Shown here: positions 8,524 through 17,002 of the stretch, piece after piece | Numbering within the stretch: the stretch's first letter is position 1 | Layout: each line of letters begins with the position of its first letter | From: Bog-473 sp963824195 | GTDB lineage: Bacteria; Actinomycetota; Acidimicrobiia; Acidimicrobiales; RAAP-2 | Reading direction: 5' to 3' | Assembly (NCBI GenBank): GCA_963824195.1 | Contig: CAWGOJ010000006.1 | Span: 62,001 to 126,000, forward strand | Length of the DNA stretch: 64,000 bases | The notes under the pieces: model-generated | What the model was told of the DNA's origin: nothing | The model's input: only the letters and a program-made list of their open reading frames with translations | Databases searched by the model: none | Program-made: the position numbers and the translations under genes

Positions 8524-10158
8524 TCAGCCCTTGCCGTTGAGGCCGAGCTCGATCGCCTTCACCAGCAGGAGGACGACGGCGATGACCAGGTAGCCGCGCA
8601 GGGCCCACATCCCGAGAACCCGGCCCCGAGACCACTTGGGGCGGTTGAGCAGGTTCAGAGGCGGCATGCGCCAGTTGGCTCGTTGCTCCCGCGCCATCAC
8701 CGCCGCGGGCGGGCGGGCTCCCCGGTGACGCAGCATCAGGACGCCGGCGATCGCGTAGAAGACGAGGAGGATCCCGCCGAGCACGACGGCGAGGTCGTTG
8801 ACGTCGATGGTCGTGAAGAGCGTCGTGATCATCAGCACGAACGACATCATCAAGAGGATGGACACGATGATGCCGGACACTGCGTTGAGCCACGGCCGGT
8901 TGACCCAGGGGCCGAGCACGTCCTTGTCGTTGCACAGCAAGAGCAGGAAGACGGTGGCGCTCGGAAGCAGCACGCCGGCCAGGGCCTGGACGCCCGTCGT
9001 GATGACCCCCAGCGGCGCGCCCGGGATGATCACGATCCCCGCGGCGCAGACCACCATGGCGCTGAAGGCGCCGTAGAAGAACTTTGCCTCGCGCCACGAG
9101 CGGTGCAGCGAGTGCCGCGCCCCGAAGACGTCACCGAACGCGTAGGACGTGGAGAGCGTGACCGCCGCCGCCCCGATGATGGACGCGTTGAGGAGGATGA
9201 TGGCGAAGATCGTCCCGGCGGCCCGCCCCACGTAGTGCTGCAGGCCCTGGGCGACGCCTTCGGCATTGGTGAAGTGCCCCGCAATCGCGGTGCCGGAGAA
9301 GGCCGCCGCCACGATCGCCATGAGCAGGGCGGCGGCGAGGACAACGACCAGCGAGCCGACGAAGGTATCGGCCCGCTCGTAGTTGATCCAGCGCGGTGTG
9401 ATCCTCTTGTCCACGATGTTCGACTGCTGGAAGAAGAGCTGCCAGGGGGCGACGGTCGTGCCCACGATGGCGATGATCAAGAGCACGGAGGTGGAGTTGA
9501 AACCACCCTGCACGCCCGGGGTCACGAAGCCCTTGAAGAAGGACTGCGCCGGCGGGTGGCTCATGAACGCCAGCGGTATCACGAGGAAGTTCACCACGAT
9601 GAAGATGAACATGAACCGCTCCCAGCGCCGGAAGCTCCCGGTCGCGGTCATGGCGATGAGGCTGACCGCGGCGATGGGCACCGAGAGGTACTCGCTCACG
9701 CCGAAGTAGCCGAGCGCCAGACTGATGCCGATGAACTCGGTGGCGATGGTGAGGAAATTGAGAATGAAGAGGTCGCCGACGGAGAACATTCCCCAGAATT
9801 TGCCGAAGCGCTCGTTGATGAGCCGGGCGTGGCCGACACCGGTGACCGCACCGAGGCGCACCACCATCTCCTGGTTGACGATGAGGACCGGGATGAGGAG
9901 GGGGAGTGTCCACAAGAGGGTGAGGCCGAAGTTCTGACCCGCCTGCGCGTAGGTGGAGACGCCGCCCGCGTCGTTGTCGCCGACCATCACGATCAGTCCC
10001 GGCCCCATGATGGCGAGGAGGGTCAGGAACCGTGCACCCCACGAACGGCGCGCCGAGGTGTCGTGCTGCCCGATGGTGCCGAAGGCACCCTGGATGTCGC
10101 CGATGTGAGCCGCGTCGAGCACGGCCGTCGGGCCGTCGGCCTCCTGGGCCTCGGGCAT
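8524..10158 (-). CDS. NRAMP-related divalent metal (probably Mg2+) transporter
   Basis: A 544-residue integral membrane protein with about 11-12 helices of the LeuT/NRAMP fold. Where Mn/Fe NRAMPs carry DPGN in helix 1, this protein has GDNDAGG (about 60-66). Where helix 6 normally carries the soft-metal-binding Met (A-x-x-M-P-H), it has GTTVAPWQLFFQQS. Loss of that Met and a changed helix 1 are features of NRAMP-related Mg2+ transporters, such as the one characterised from Eggerthella. The ATG at 10158 follows an almost perfect AGGAGGTGA. The next gene upstream in the operon encodes a soluble MgtE_N-CBS protein, which also fits Mg2+. The 219 bp leader before it shows no riboswitch that I can identify. 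Confidence 0.8.
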   Translation of the reverse strand: MPEAQEADGPTAVLDAAHIGDIQGAFGTIGQHDTSARRSWGARFLTLLAIMGPGLIVMVGDNDAGGVSTYAQAGQNFGLTLLWTLPLLIPVLIVNQEMVVRLGAVTGVGHARLINERFGKFWGMFSVGDLFILNFLTIATEFIGISLALGYFGVSEYLSVPIAAVSLIAMTATGSFRRWERFMFIFIVVNFLVIPLAFMSHPPAQSFFKGFVTPGVQGGFNSTSVLLIIAIVGTTVAPWQLFFQQSNIVDKRITPRWINYERADTFVGSLVVVLAAALLMAIVAAAFSGTAIAGHFTNAEGVAQGLQHYVGRAAGTIFAIILLNASIIGAAAVTLSTSYAFGDVFGARHSLHRSWREAKFFYGAFSAMVVCAAGIVIIPGAPLGVITTGVQALAGVLLPSATVFLLLLCNDKDVLGPWVNRPWLNAVSGIIVSILLMMSFVLMITTLFTTIDVNDLAVVLGGILLVFYAIAGVLMLRHRGARPPAAVMAREQRANWRMPPLNLLNRPKWSRGRVLGMWALRGYLVIAVVLLLVKAIELGLNGKG

Positions 10159-10386
10159 GTGTGTCACCTCCTCTCTCAGTCGTTCGGGTTCACGCCTGGC
10201 TGGCTGGATGGATGGGCTGGACGGTCAACGAGCCCGTGCGCGGCGCGTGCGGGGACACGCGGGCGGCATGGCCGTATCGCCAGGCCGCCGAGGCCGTCAC
10301 GGTGGTGAGAGTGCGGCCGGTGGGCGGGTGGGCCGCGAAGGGCTACGGACGCGCCGTTGGCGTGGGTCTTCGTCGTCGGGACACGA

Positions 10387-11670
10387 TCACTCCTCCGCCG
10401 CCGTCATGCCGTAGTCCCGGCGGAAGCCCGACGGGAGAAGCAGTTCGAGCACGTCGTCGACCGTGATGACGCCGAGGATCGTCGCGTGCTCGGGACTGAG
10501 CACGGGCGCCACGGTCAGGTTGTAGTCGGACATTTTGCGCACGACCGCCCCGAGGTCCCAGTCAGGGTGGACGTGCCCGACCTCGCCGGAGGCCACCTCC
10601 GACGCGCGGGCGTCGCGGGGGCTCTGGATCAGCTTGACCGCCGAGACGGTACCCGCGACGCGGCCGTCGGGGCCCGACACGAACACGACGGCCAGGGCCT
10701 CAGGCGGCACCGAGCTCACACGGATCGCGGCCAGCACCGCCTCGACAGTCGTCGACGCCGGCAACTCGAGGAAGTCGGGGCTCATGAGCCCGCCCGCCGT
10801 CTCGGGGTGGTAGCGCAGGAGAGAACGCACCTTCTTGCGCTGGGGCTCGGGGAGCAGCTCGAGGATGGGTGCGCGCCGCTCTTGGTCGAGCTCGGAGATC
10901 AGGTCCGCCGCGTCGTCCGCCGCCATCGACCCGAGCAGCTGGGCGGCCTCGGGGTCGGAGCGGGCCTCGACGAACTCGACCTGGTGCCCGGGGTCGAGCT
11001 CCTCGAAGACGTCGGCCTCGAGCGCGGGGTCCTGCCCCACCGCCTCGATGATCTCCTCGCCCTCCTCGTGGGAGGCCGCTTCCACCAGGTCGGCGATCTG
11101 GGCCGGGTGCAGGCGCGCCAGTTTTCGGTAGGGGATACGCAAGCGGGCCGTCGGCACGTGGGAGACGAACGGCTCGATGCTGCCCCAGTCCACGATCGCC
11201 CGGGCGCCGGAGCGCTGGCCGAGCCGGCCGGGAAGGAGGCGGCGCAGCATCCCGCGGCGGTCGGGTCGACGCCGACCACCTCCCAGCCGTTCTCGGTGCG
11301 GGCCAGCTCGATCTCGTTGGCCCGGATGATGCGGCCGCCGACGAGATTGATCAGGTGGCGCGCCATGAGGTCCTGCGCCAGCAGCAGCTCGCCCGGCCGC
11401 CGCTCAAAGCGGCGGAGGTCGACCTTGGCGCCGTCGAAGGTGACCCGCCCGGGCTCGATGGCCGAGATCTTCCGGACGGGCACGAAGAGCTCCCGACCCG
11501 CCGATCTTCACGACGAGCCCCGTGGCCGGCGGGTGGGGGCTGTCGCCGATTCGCACGATGACGTCCCGCACGCGCCCGAGCCGGTCGCCCGTGGCGGCGT
11601 CGACGAGCGGGCGGTTGAGGATGCCCGACAAGTGGAGCAGCTCAGGAGTCTGGCGTGTGTCAGTCGCCAT
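10387..11670 (-). pseudogene. PRC-barrel - MgtE_N - CBS protein, two compensating frameshifts
   Basis: Three frame segments join into one protein of about 425 residues. From the ATG at 11670 comes a PRC-barrel-like part (LHLSGILNRPLVDAATGDRL ... GLVVKIGG). The frame then jumps at an apparently extra base near 11496 to continue as RELFVPVRKISAIEPG ... GWEVVGVDPTAAG. It jumps back near 11251, where a base seems missing, to MLRRLLPGRLGQ. That part carries the MgtE N domain (LDQERRAPILELLPEPQRKK) and a CBS pair, ending at 10387 without the MgtE membrane channel. This is the Mg2+-sensing half of MgtE without its pore, encoded beside an NRAMP-related transporter. It overlaps the arsR stop by 11 bases. 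Confidence 0.8.
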
Positions 11671-12067
11671 GGCGGGTCCCTGAACCAGCCTGGTGCAGTC
11701 GCGGCCGGTCGGCCGGGTGGTCGGGCAGGCCGAGCACCTGATGGTCGGCGTGGTAGAGCGCCTCGGCGAGGAGGTGCGCCACGTGGTCGTCGGCGGCCGA
11801 GTAGTAGGCGAAGGTCCCCTCACGACGCACGGTGACGAGTTTGGCCCAGCGCAGCTTGGACAGGTGCTGCGAGACCGCCGTCGGCGAGGCGCCGACCAGC
11901 TCGGCCAGGCACGAGACGGACGACTCCCCCTGCAACAGGGCCCAGAGGAGCTTGATGCGGGTGGGGTCGGAGAGGAGCCGGAAGGCGTCGCTCGCCACCG
12001 ACACCTGGGCCTCGGTGGGCATCTCGAAGTCCTGCATATCTTCGTGCATGCGAAGGTAATGATACAT
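11660..12067 (-). CDS. ArsR/SmtB-family metal-responsive repressor
   Basis: About 135 residues with a winged helix: FRLLSDPTRIKLLWALLQGE, then SSVSCLAELVGASPTAVSQH and LSKLRWAKLVTVRREG. A Cys in the recognition-helix region (SCLAELV) and a His-containing C-terminal helix (DDHVAHLLAEALYHADH) could hold metal at alpha3N- and alpha5-type sites. The C-terminal helix fits a Zn/Ni/Co sensor of the NmtR/CzrA kind. It is divergent from the CDF exporter, with palindromes between and over the starts. ATGs at 12067, 12049 and 12036 are all possible; the last two leave the palindromes free. It is the first gene of the minus-strand metal operon. Confidence 0.88.
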   Translation of the reverse strand: MYHYLRMHEDMQDFEMPTEAQVSVASDAFRLLSDPTRIKLLWALLQGESSVSCLAELVGASPTAVSQHLSKLRWAKLVTVRREGTFAYYSAADDHVAHLLAEALYHADHQVLGLPDHPADRPRLHQAGSGTRHGD

Positions 12068-12069
12068 TA
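12040..12069. promoter_or_regulatory. Two interrupted palindromes between arsR and CDF genes
   Basis: TAATG-ATA-CATTA (12057-12069) is a perfect inverted repeat, and CTTCG-TGCATG-CGAAG (12040-12055) another. They lie 8-37 bp before the CDF start and at the 5' end of arsR. ArsR/SmtB repressors bind such AT-containing palindromes in shared divergent promoters, so this is the likely operator. The role is inferred from position and form. Confidence 0.5.
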
Positions 12070-12076
12070 GCGAGCG

Positions 12077-12982
12077 ATGTCCACGCCAGCCCGGACCGAC
12101 GTGTCCCGCCGGGACGACGGGGAGCACAGGCGGGCGGCCAACCGTGCCATCGGGGTCTCGGCGCTGGTGCTCCTCGTCACCGGCGGTGTCGAGCTTCTGC
12201 TCGCCACCCTCAGCCATTCGGTCGGCCTGCTCGGTGACGCCATCCACAACCTCTCGGACGTCTCGACGTCGGCCGTGGTCTTCCTCGGGTTCTTCATCTC
12301 GAAGCGGCCGCGCACGGAGCGTTGCCCCTACGGGTACGAGCGGACGGAGGACATCGCCGGGCTGGGCGTCGCGCTGGTCATCTGGGCCAGCGCCGTGTTC
12401 GCAGGGGTGGAGAGCTACCTCAAGCTCGTGTCGCACAGCCCGACGACGCACCTCGGCTGGGCCATGTTCGGGGCCTGCCTCGGCATCACGGACAACCAGA
12501 CCGTCACCTGGTACAAGCGCGTCGTCGGGCGGCGGATCCATTCGTCCACGCTCCTGGCGGACGCCAAGCACTCCTGGCTCGACGCCGTCTCCTCGGGCGG
12601 GGCCCTGATCGGCCTGGTGGCGGTCGCCCTCGGGTTCCCGCGGGGCGACCCCATCGCGGGGTTCGCCATCACCGCCTTCATCGCCCACGTCGGCTACGAG
12701 GTGGCGCGCGACGTGCTGCACCATCTGATGGACGGCGTGGAGCCCGAGCACATTCACGAGGCGTGCCCGGTGGCCGAAGCCGCCGGGCACGTCGAGGTGC
12801 CCGTCGTGCGTGGGCGCTCGACCGGTCGGGCGCTGCATTTCGAGCTGCAGCCCGAGTTGCCCTCCGGGATGACCCTGGCCCAGGCACGGAGCGTGTCCGA
12901 GCGCATGGAGAACGCCGTGCTCGGCGCGATCGAGCGGGCCTCCACGGTCACGGTGGTACCCCACACGTCGCTCCGTGCCTGA
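12077..12982 (+). CDS. Cation diffusion facilitator (Zn/Co/Mn-type efflux)
   Basis: A 301-residue CDF antiporter that exports divalent metal in exchange for protons. Six membrane helices are visible. The two tetrahedral transport-site motifs are in place: HNLSD in helix 2 (about residue 56, HxxxD) and HSWLD in helix 5 (about 160, HxxxD). H-D/H-D sites usually select zinc. The C-terminal cytoplasmic domain (about 215-301) resembles the family's ferredoxin-like metal sensor domain (HIHEACPVAEAAGHVEVPVV). It is divergent from arsR and separated by about ten bases from the longest arsR frame, so induction by the metal that ArsR senses is likely. Confidence 0.9.
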   Translation: MSTPARTDVSRRDDGEHRRAANRAIGVSALVLLVTGGVELLLATLSHSVGLLGDAIHNLSDVSTSAVVFLGFFISKRPRTERCPYGYERTEDIAGLGVALVIWASAVFAGVESYLKLVSHSPTTHLGWAMFGACLGITDNQTVTWYKRVVGRRIHSSTLLADAKHSWLDAVSSGGALIGLVAVALGFPRGDPIAGFAITAFIAHVGYEVARDVLHHLMDGVEPEHIHEACPVAEAAGHVEVPVVRGRSTGRALHFELQPELPSGMTLAQARSVSERMENAVLGAIERASTVTVVPHTSLRA

Positions 12983-13123
12983 GGCCACGGTGCTCCCTGA
13001 CTGCCATCCCAGGGGCGTGCTCGCTAGGCTGGACGTCGTTCCGGTCACCCAAACCGGAGCCGTCTCGGGGGCCACGGGCGTCGACCACCACCGGCGGTTG
13101 CACGTCACACACACCACTGCGCC

Positions 13124-14944
13124 ATGAGTCCTCACAAACCGGAGAAAGATCCCGTCGAGAAGGGCTTGCACGAGCTCGGGCGGCAGATCGACGGCGAGCC
13201 CGCCGCCGGGGCGACCCCGACGGCCGAGGCGGCCCAGAACCCAGCCGAGAACCCGGTCGAGAAGGGTCTGCACGAGCTCGGGCGGCAGATCGACGAGGCG
13301 CACCGCTCCACCCGGGGCAAGAAGGGCCGGGGGGGCGAGGCGCCGCCGCGTGGACCGGCTCACGCCGCACCCAAGAAGAAGCGCTCGCGCCGGCGCACCG
13401 CGGCCTGGGTCACCGGGACCTTCCTGCTGGTGCTCGTGCTGATCGCCGGCGCCGCCGCCGGCTACGGCTGGTACCTCAACCACGAGATCCACCGCATCGA
13501 CCTGCGCAACCTCACCTCGGCCCCGGTGAAGGGCGCCGACGCGGGCACGGAGAACATCCTCATGATCGGTTCGACCGACCGCTGCGCGCTCAAGGTGCAG
13601 AACCCCGCCTACGGGCTGTGCTCCCAGGGCGTCAACGGAGTGAACAGCGACGTGGTGATGATCCTGCACCTCAATCCGGCGAACAACTCGCTGTCCATCC
13701 TGTCGATCCCCCGTGACCTCTTCGTGCCCAACGCGCGCTCCGACGGGGCCAACAAGATCGATGCCGCGCTCTACCAGGGCCCCGATCAGCTGATCGACGC
13801 GATCGAGGAGGACTTCGGGATCCCGATCCAGCACTTCGTGGAGCTGAACTTCGACAGCTTCATCAACGTCGTCCAAGCGCTCGGCGGGATCAAGATGTAC
13901 TTCCCTGAGCCCGTGTTCGACGCGTACTCGGGGCTCAACATCCAGACGACGGGCTGCATCGCCTTGAACGGGACCCAGGCGCTCCAGGTCGTGCGGGCCC
14001 GCCATCTCCAGTACAAGGGGCCCGGCGTCACCACGACCGACCCCAACTACTGGCCCCAGGAGGCGCAGAGCGACATCGCGCGCATCCGCCGCGACCACGA
14101 GTTCCTGCGCGTCCTCGCAGCGGCGGTGAAGGCCAAGGGGCTCAGCAACCCGATCACGGACCAGCAGCTCGTCGCGGGCGTGGCCGGCCAGCTCACGGTC
14201 GACTCGGGCTTCTCGGCCAGCGACATGATCAGCCTGGTCCTCGGCTACCACGACGTCGACGTGAACACCGCCCCGCAGCTCACGATGCCGGTGGCGGTGG
14301 ACCAGTTCGGCAGCTACACGTACGAAGGGGGCAGCTACGGGGACATCGAGTTCCCGGTCGAGCCGCAGGACCACACCACCGTCGACCAATTCCTCGGCCT
14401 CTCTTCCAGCAACGACGACACCTACACCGGGGGCGCACTCCCCTCGCCGTCCACCGTCACGGTCTCGGTCCTGAACGGCTCCGGCGCCTACAACCAGGCC
14501 ACCGACACGTCCCAGAGCCTGCAGGCGCTCGGCTTCAAGATCGGCACGATCGGCGACAGCCCGCCGGTCGGCCAGGAGGCCGAGACGGTCGTCTACTACT
14601 CCTCCAAGAGCCCGGCCGAGTTGGCGGCGGCCCAGGCCGTCGCCAACTCCATGACGGGGGCCGTGATCATGGCGGAGGACCCGACGCAGGTGAAACCGGG
14701 CTCGCAGGTGACGGTGGTGACCGGCACCGACTTCACCGTCAACGCGCCGCCCGCCACCACCACGCCGACCTCAACCGGTGGTGCGGCGACCGGCCCCGCC
14801 GCACCGACCACGACCACCACGGCGCCAGCCAGCACCGGCAATACGGGCAACTCGGGGGCGTTCCAGGCGCCGACGCCGTCGGTGGAACCGCTCGCACCCT
14901 GGGACCCACGCTCGTGCACGGCGAGCGGCGGCAAGGGCACCTGA
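13124..14944 (+). CDS. LytR-CpsA-Psr (LCP) family cell-wall glycopolymer ligase
   Basis: A 606-residue type II membrane protein. The cytoplasmic N-terminus contains a duplicated block: VEKGLHELGRQID appears twice, 40 residues apart, and is nearly identical at DNA level. A basic KKKRSRRR and a single membrane helix near residues 98-120 follow. The LCP domain (about 140-345) includes NILMIGSTDRCAL, SILSIPRDLFV and the Arg-rich region VVRARHLQYKG; LCP enzymes transfer lipid-linked polymers to peptidoglycan. A LytR_C domain (about 445-535, TVSVLNGSGAYNQATDTSQS) and a Thr/Pro-rich tail follow. It starts at an ATG without a clear SD. No operon partner is evident. Confidence 0.9.
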   Translation: MSPHKPEKDPVEKGLHELGRQIDGEPAAGATPTAEAAQNPAENPVEKGLHELGRQIDEAHRSTRGKKGRGGEAPPRGPAHAAPKKKRSRRRTAAWVTGTFLLVLVLIAGAAAGYGWYLNHEIHRIDLRNLTSAPVKGADAGTENILMIGSTDRCALKVQNPAYGLCSQGVNGVNSDVVMILHLNPANNSLSILSIPRDLFVPNARSDGANKIDAALYQGPDQLIDAIEEDFGIPIQHFVELNFDSFINVVQALGGIKMYFPEPVFDAYSGLNIQTTGCIALNGTQALQVVRARHLQYKGPGVTTTDPNYWPQEAQSDIARIRRDHEFLRVLAAAVKAKGLSNPITDQQLVAGVAGQLTVDSGFSASDMISLVLGYHDVDVNTAPQLTMPVAVDQFGSYTYEGGSYGDIEFPVEPQDHTTVDQFLGLSSSNDDTYTGGALPSPSTVTVSVLNGSGAYNQATDTSQSLQALGFKIGTIGDSPPVGQEAETVVYYSSKSPAELAAAQAVANSMTGAVIMAEDPTQVKPGSQVTVVTGTDFTVNAPPATTTPTSTGGAATGPAAPTTTTTAPASTGNTGNSGAFQAPTPSVEPLAPWDPRSCTASGGKGT

Positions 14945-15005
14945 GCCCCGAGAGGTACCGGACCACCCGCTCGACGCCGCCGCTCGACCGCGGCGCCTGG
15001 AGCAC

Positions 15006-15833
15006 TCAGGCGAAGATCTCGCCGCCGTTCGTGTCGAGCGCCTGCCCGGTCATGGCGGACGAAAGGTCCGAGGCGAGGTACACGATGGAGCCGGCCACGT
15101 CCTCGTCGCTCGGGATGCGGCCGAGCGGCACCCGGGCGTTCAGCTCGTCGACCACCACCTGAGCGGGCACACCACGGCCCGTCGAGGTCATCTCGATGTA
15201 GATGTCCACCGAGGGGCCGGCCATCCAGCCGGGCACCACGGCGTTGACGCGCACCTTGGAGGGGCCCAGCTCGTAGGCCAGCACCCGGGTGGCCGTGAGC
15301 AACGCGCCCTTCGAGATGGCGTAGCCCCCCTGCACCGGCTGGGGCTGGCGCGCCACCATGGAGGCCACCATCACGACCGAGCCTCCACCGCGCTCGCGCA
15401 TGGAGGGCAGGGCGGCCCGCGTCATCTGCAGCGAGCCGAAGAGGTTCGTGTCCATGATCTTGCGCCAAAGCGCGAGATCGACGTCCTCGAAGCTCTGGAA
15501 GGCGTCGAACCGGAAGGCGTTGTTCACCAGCACGTCGATCCCGCCGAACTCCTCCGTGGCCACCGCCATCAGGCGGGCGCAGGCCTCGGGGTCGGTGATG
15601 TTGGTCGGCACGGTGATGGCGCGGGCGCCGATGTCCGCCACCTCGGCCAGGACGTCGTCGAGCGTCGACTGGCGGCGGGCGGCCAGCACCAGGTCGGCCC
15701 CGTGGGCTGCCAGCGCCCGCGCCGCCTGCCGTCCCAAACCGGGGCCGACGCCCGACACCACGCACACCTTCCCCGACAAGAGCCCGGCCGCGGCCGGGTT
15801 CCCGCCCCCCACGTCGCTGTCCGCAGTCGTCAT
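15006..15833 (-). CDS. Short-chain dehydrogenase/reductase
   Basis: A 275-residue classical SDR. The nucleotide-binding loop VSGVGPGLGRQAA (TGxxxGxG-like), the NNAF motif (VLVNNAFRF, in place of NNAG), a catalytic Ser in VASMVA and the YxxxK pair in GGYAISKGAL are all present. The C-terminal ASDLSSAMTGQALDTNGGE is the usual end of the FabG-like group. I chose the ATG at 15833; 19 further upstream codons are possible but low in complexity. The substrate is unknown: FabG-like SDRs act on acyl, sugar or steroid carbonyls. It is convergent with the LCP gene. Confidence 0.85.
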   Translation of the reverse strand: MTTADSDVGGGNPAAAGLLSGKVCVVSGVGPGLGRQAARALAAHGADLVLAARRQSTLDDVLAEVADIGARAITVPTNITDPEACARLMAVATEEFGGIDVLVNNAFRFDAFQSFEDVDLALWRKIMDTNLFGSLQMTRAALPSMRERGGGSVVMVASMVARQPQPVQGGYAISKGALLTATRVLAYELGPSKVRVNAVVPGWMAGPSVDIYIEMTSTGRGVPAQVVVDELNARVPLGRIPSDEDVAGSIVYLASDLSSAMTGQALDTNGGEIFA

Positions 15834-15934
15834 GGGCGAAGCGTAGGGCAGCGGGGCGCCGCGGGACCGGGCCATCCGCGCCGGCGTCACACGGGCCTGA
15901 GAAGATCGGCGGCAGGGTTGAGCAAAGGAGGGTC

Positions 15935-16261
15935 ATGGCCATTTGTTCGCACTGTGGTGGCGAGATGACCGACGGGATCAGCTGCCTGACCGACCCCGTC
16001 CTCATCGGCGGGAAGCCCTACGCCCCGATCCGCTGGGGTCAGGAGCTCCGCCCGAGGCACCGCTACGAGCCTGAGGACTGCAGGGACTGCGGGACGCCGC
16101 TCGGCGGGGTGCACCATCCCGGCTGCTGCATGGAGCGGTGCCCGGCATGCCACGGCCTGGCGATCGGGTGCGAATGTGTCAGCGAGCCCTTCTGCGCGTT
16201 CGAGGGCTCGCGGACGGGCCGCTGCCGGTCACACGTCCTGCGCCGGGTCGGCTGGCGCTGA
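15935..16261 (+). CDS. Cys-rich zinc-ribbon-like small protein
   Basis: A 108-residue protein with about 14 cysteines in CxxC-type pairs: CSHCGGEMTDGISC near the start, CRDCGTPLGG and CCMERCPACHG in the middle, and CECVSEPFC near the end. It should bind two or more zinc ions. It has no signal peptide or membrane helix. I do not recognise a family. The ATG at 15935 follows GGAGG well placed for initiation. It is divergent from the SDR gene, with about 100 bp between starts. Confidence 0.65.
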   Translation: MAICSHCGGEMTDGISCLTDPVLIGGKPYAPIRWGQELRPRHRYEPEDCRDCGTPLGGVHHPGCCMERCPACHGLAIGCECVSEPFCAFEGSRTGRCRSHVLRRVGWR

Positions 16262-16368
16262 GCGTCAGTCGTCTGGTCCGGGCGCCCGTCCCGAGCGTCT
16301 GAGGATCGCCTCCCACGGGCGGACTCGGTGAGCTCCCTGCGATACGTCACGGCGCCGTCACCGTCTGT

Positions 16369-16408
16369 TCCCCCTCACAACAGTCCCGTCCCCCTCACAA
16401 CAGTCCCG
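16369..16408. repeat. Perfect 20-bp tandem duplication
   Basis: TCCCCCTCACAACAGTCCCG occurs twice head-to-tail (16369-16388 and 16389-16408). The second copy contains the stop codon and last Leu-Leu codons of the MntP-like gene, so the first copy is a duplicate of its 3' end. It probably arose by slippage. Confidence 0.9.
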
Positions 16409-16943
16409 CGGCCACGGTGACACCGATGACGACGAGGAGGACCCCGCCGGCGCGCTCGCCCCATTTGCCGAGGCGTGTGCCGACTCGGCTCCCCAGCTCC
16501 AGGCCGACCAGTGTCAGCCCCACACTGACAACCCCTATGGCGAGGGCGGCCACGACGACGTTGACGTGGTAGGCGCCGAGCGCGAACCCGATGGCCAGGT
16601 TGTCGATGCTCAAGGCGGCGGCAAGGACGACCAGGCGACGGAGGCCCGGGCCGTCGCTCTCCGCCCCGCCGTCAACGCCCTCGTCGGCGTCGCGACCCTG
16701 CACGAGGGCATAGATCCCCACCAGGCACAAGACAAGACCGGCAACGAGCTTGGCGCGGCCCCCGAGCCCGTGGGCGACGGAGTCACCCAGGAGGAGGCCG
16801 AGGAGTGGCATGGCCGCCTCGAACACTCCGAAGACGACCGCGATCTCGAGCCGTCGGGAGCCCGCACCGGACACGCCAAGTGCGCCAGCCGCGCCGAAGT
16901 TGTCGAGCCCCACTGCGAGCGCGACCAGCAGCAGAGCAGCCAC
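16395..16943 (-). CDS. MntP-like manganese efflux/TerC-type small membrane pump
   Basis: A 182-residue protein of six helices arranged as two similar halves. The helix-1 motif LAVGLDNFGAAGALGV and its counterpart in the second half, ALSIDNLAIGFALG, carry the paired Asp-Asn typical of MntP/LysE-like metal exporters. A hydrophilic acidic loop (GRDADEGVDGGAESDGPG) joins the halves. MntP expels Mn2+; the substrate here is inferred. The start is a GTG at 16943. No yybP-ykoY-type leader is recognisable upstream. Confidence 0.75.
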   Translation of the reverse strand: MAALLLVALAVGLDNFGAAGALGVSGAGSRRLEIAVVFGVFEAAMPLLGLLLGDSVAHGLGGRAKLVAGLVLCLVGIYALVQGRDADEGVDGGAESDGPGLRRLVVLAAALSIDNLAIGFALGAYHVNVVVAALAIGVVSVGLTLVGLELGSRVGTRLGKWGERAGGVLLVVIGVTVAAGLL

Positions 16944-17002
16944 GCGCGGATGCTACGGGCCGGGCAGCGTCCTCGGGTGCCGCCGACGCGCCGGACTCGT
17001 CT

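Noticed and set aside
7969..10308. A 779-codon plus-strand frame opposite the NUDIX and NRAMP-related genes
   Set aside because: Antisense shadow; the minus strand encodes clear transmembrane and NUDIX motifs.
10168..10386. Mg2+ or Mn2+ riboswitch in the leader of the NRAMP-related gene
   Set aside because: I could not find the conserved cores of the M-box, mgtA-type or yybP-ykoY classes; a covariance-model search would be decisive.
11660..14389. A 909-codon minus-strand frame running into arsR
   Set aside because: Only its last 135 codons (ArsR) are protein-like; the rest is antisense to the LCP and CDF genes.
16063..16350. A minus-strand frame opposite the Cys-rich gene
   Set aside because: The plus strand has regularly spaced Cys pairs and a good ribosome site; the antisense frame has neither.
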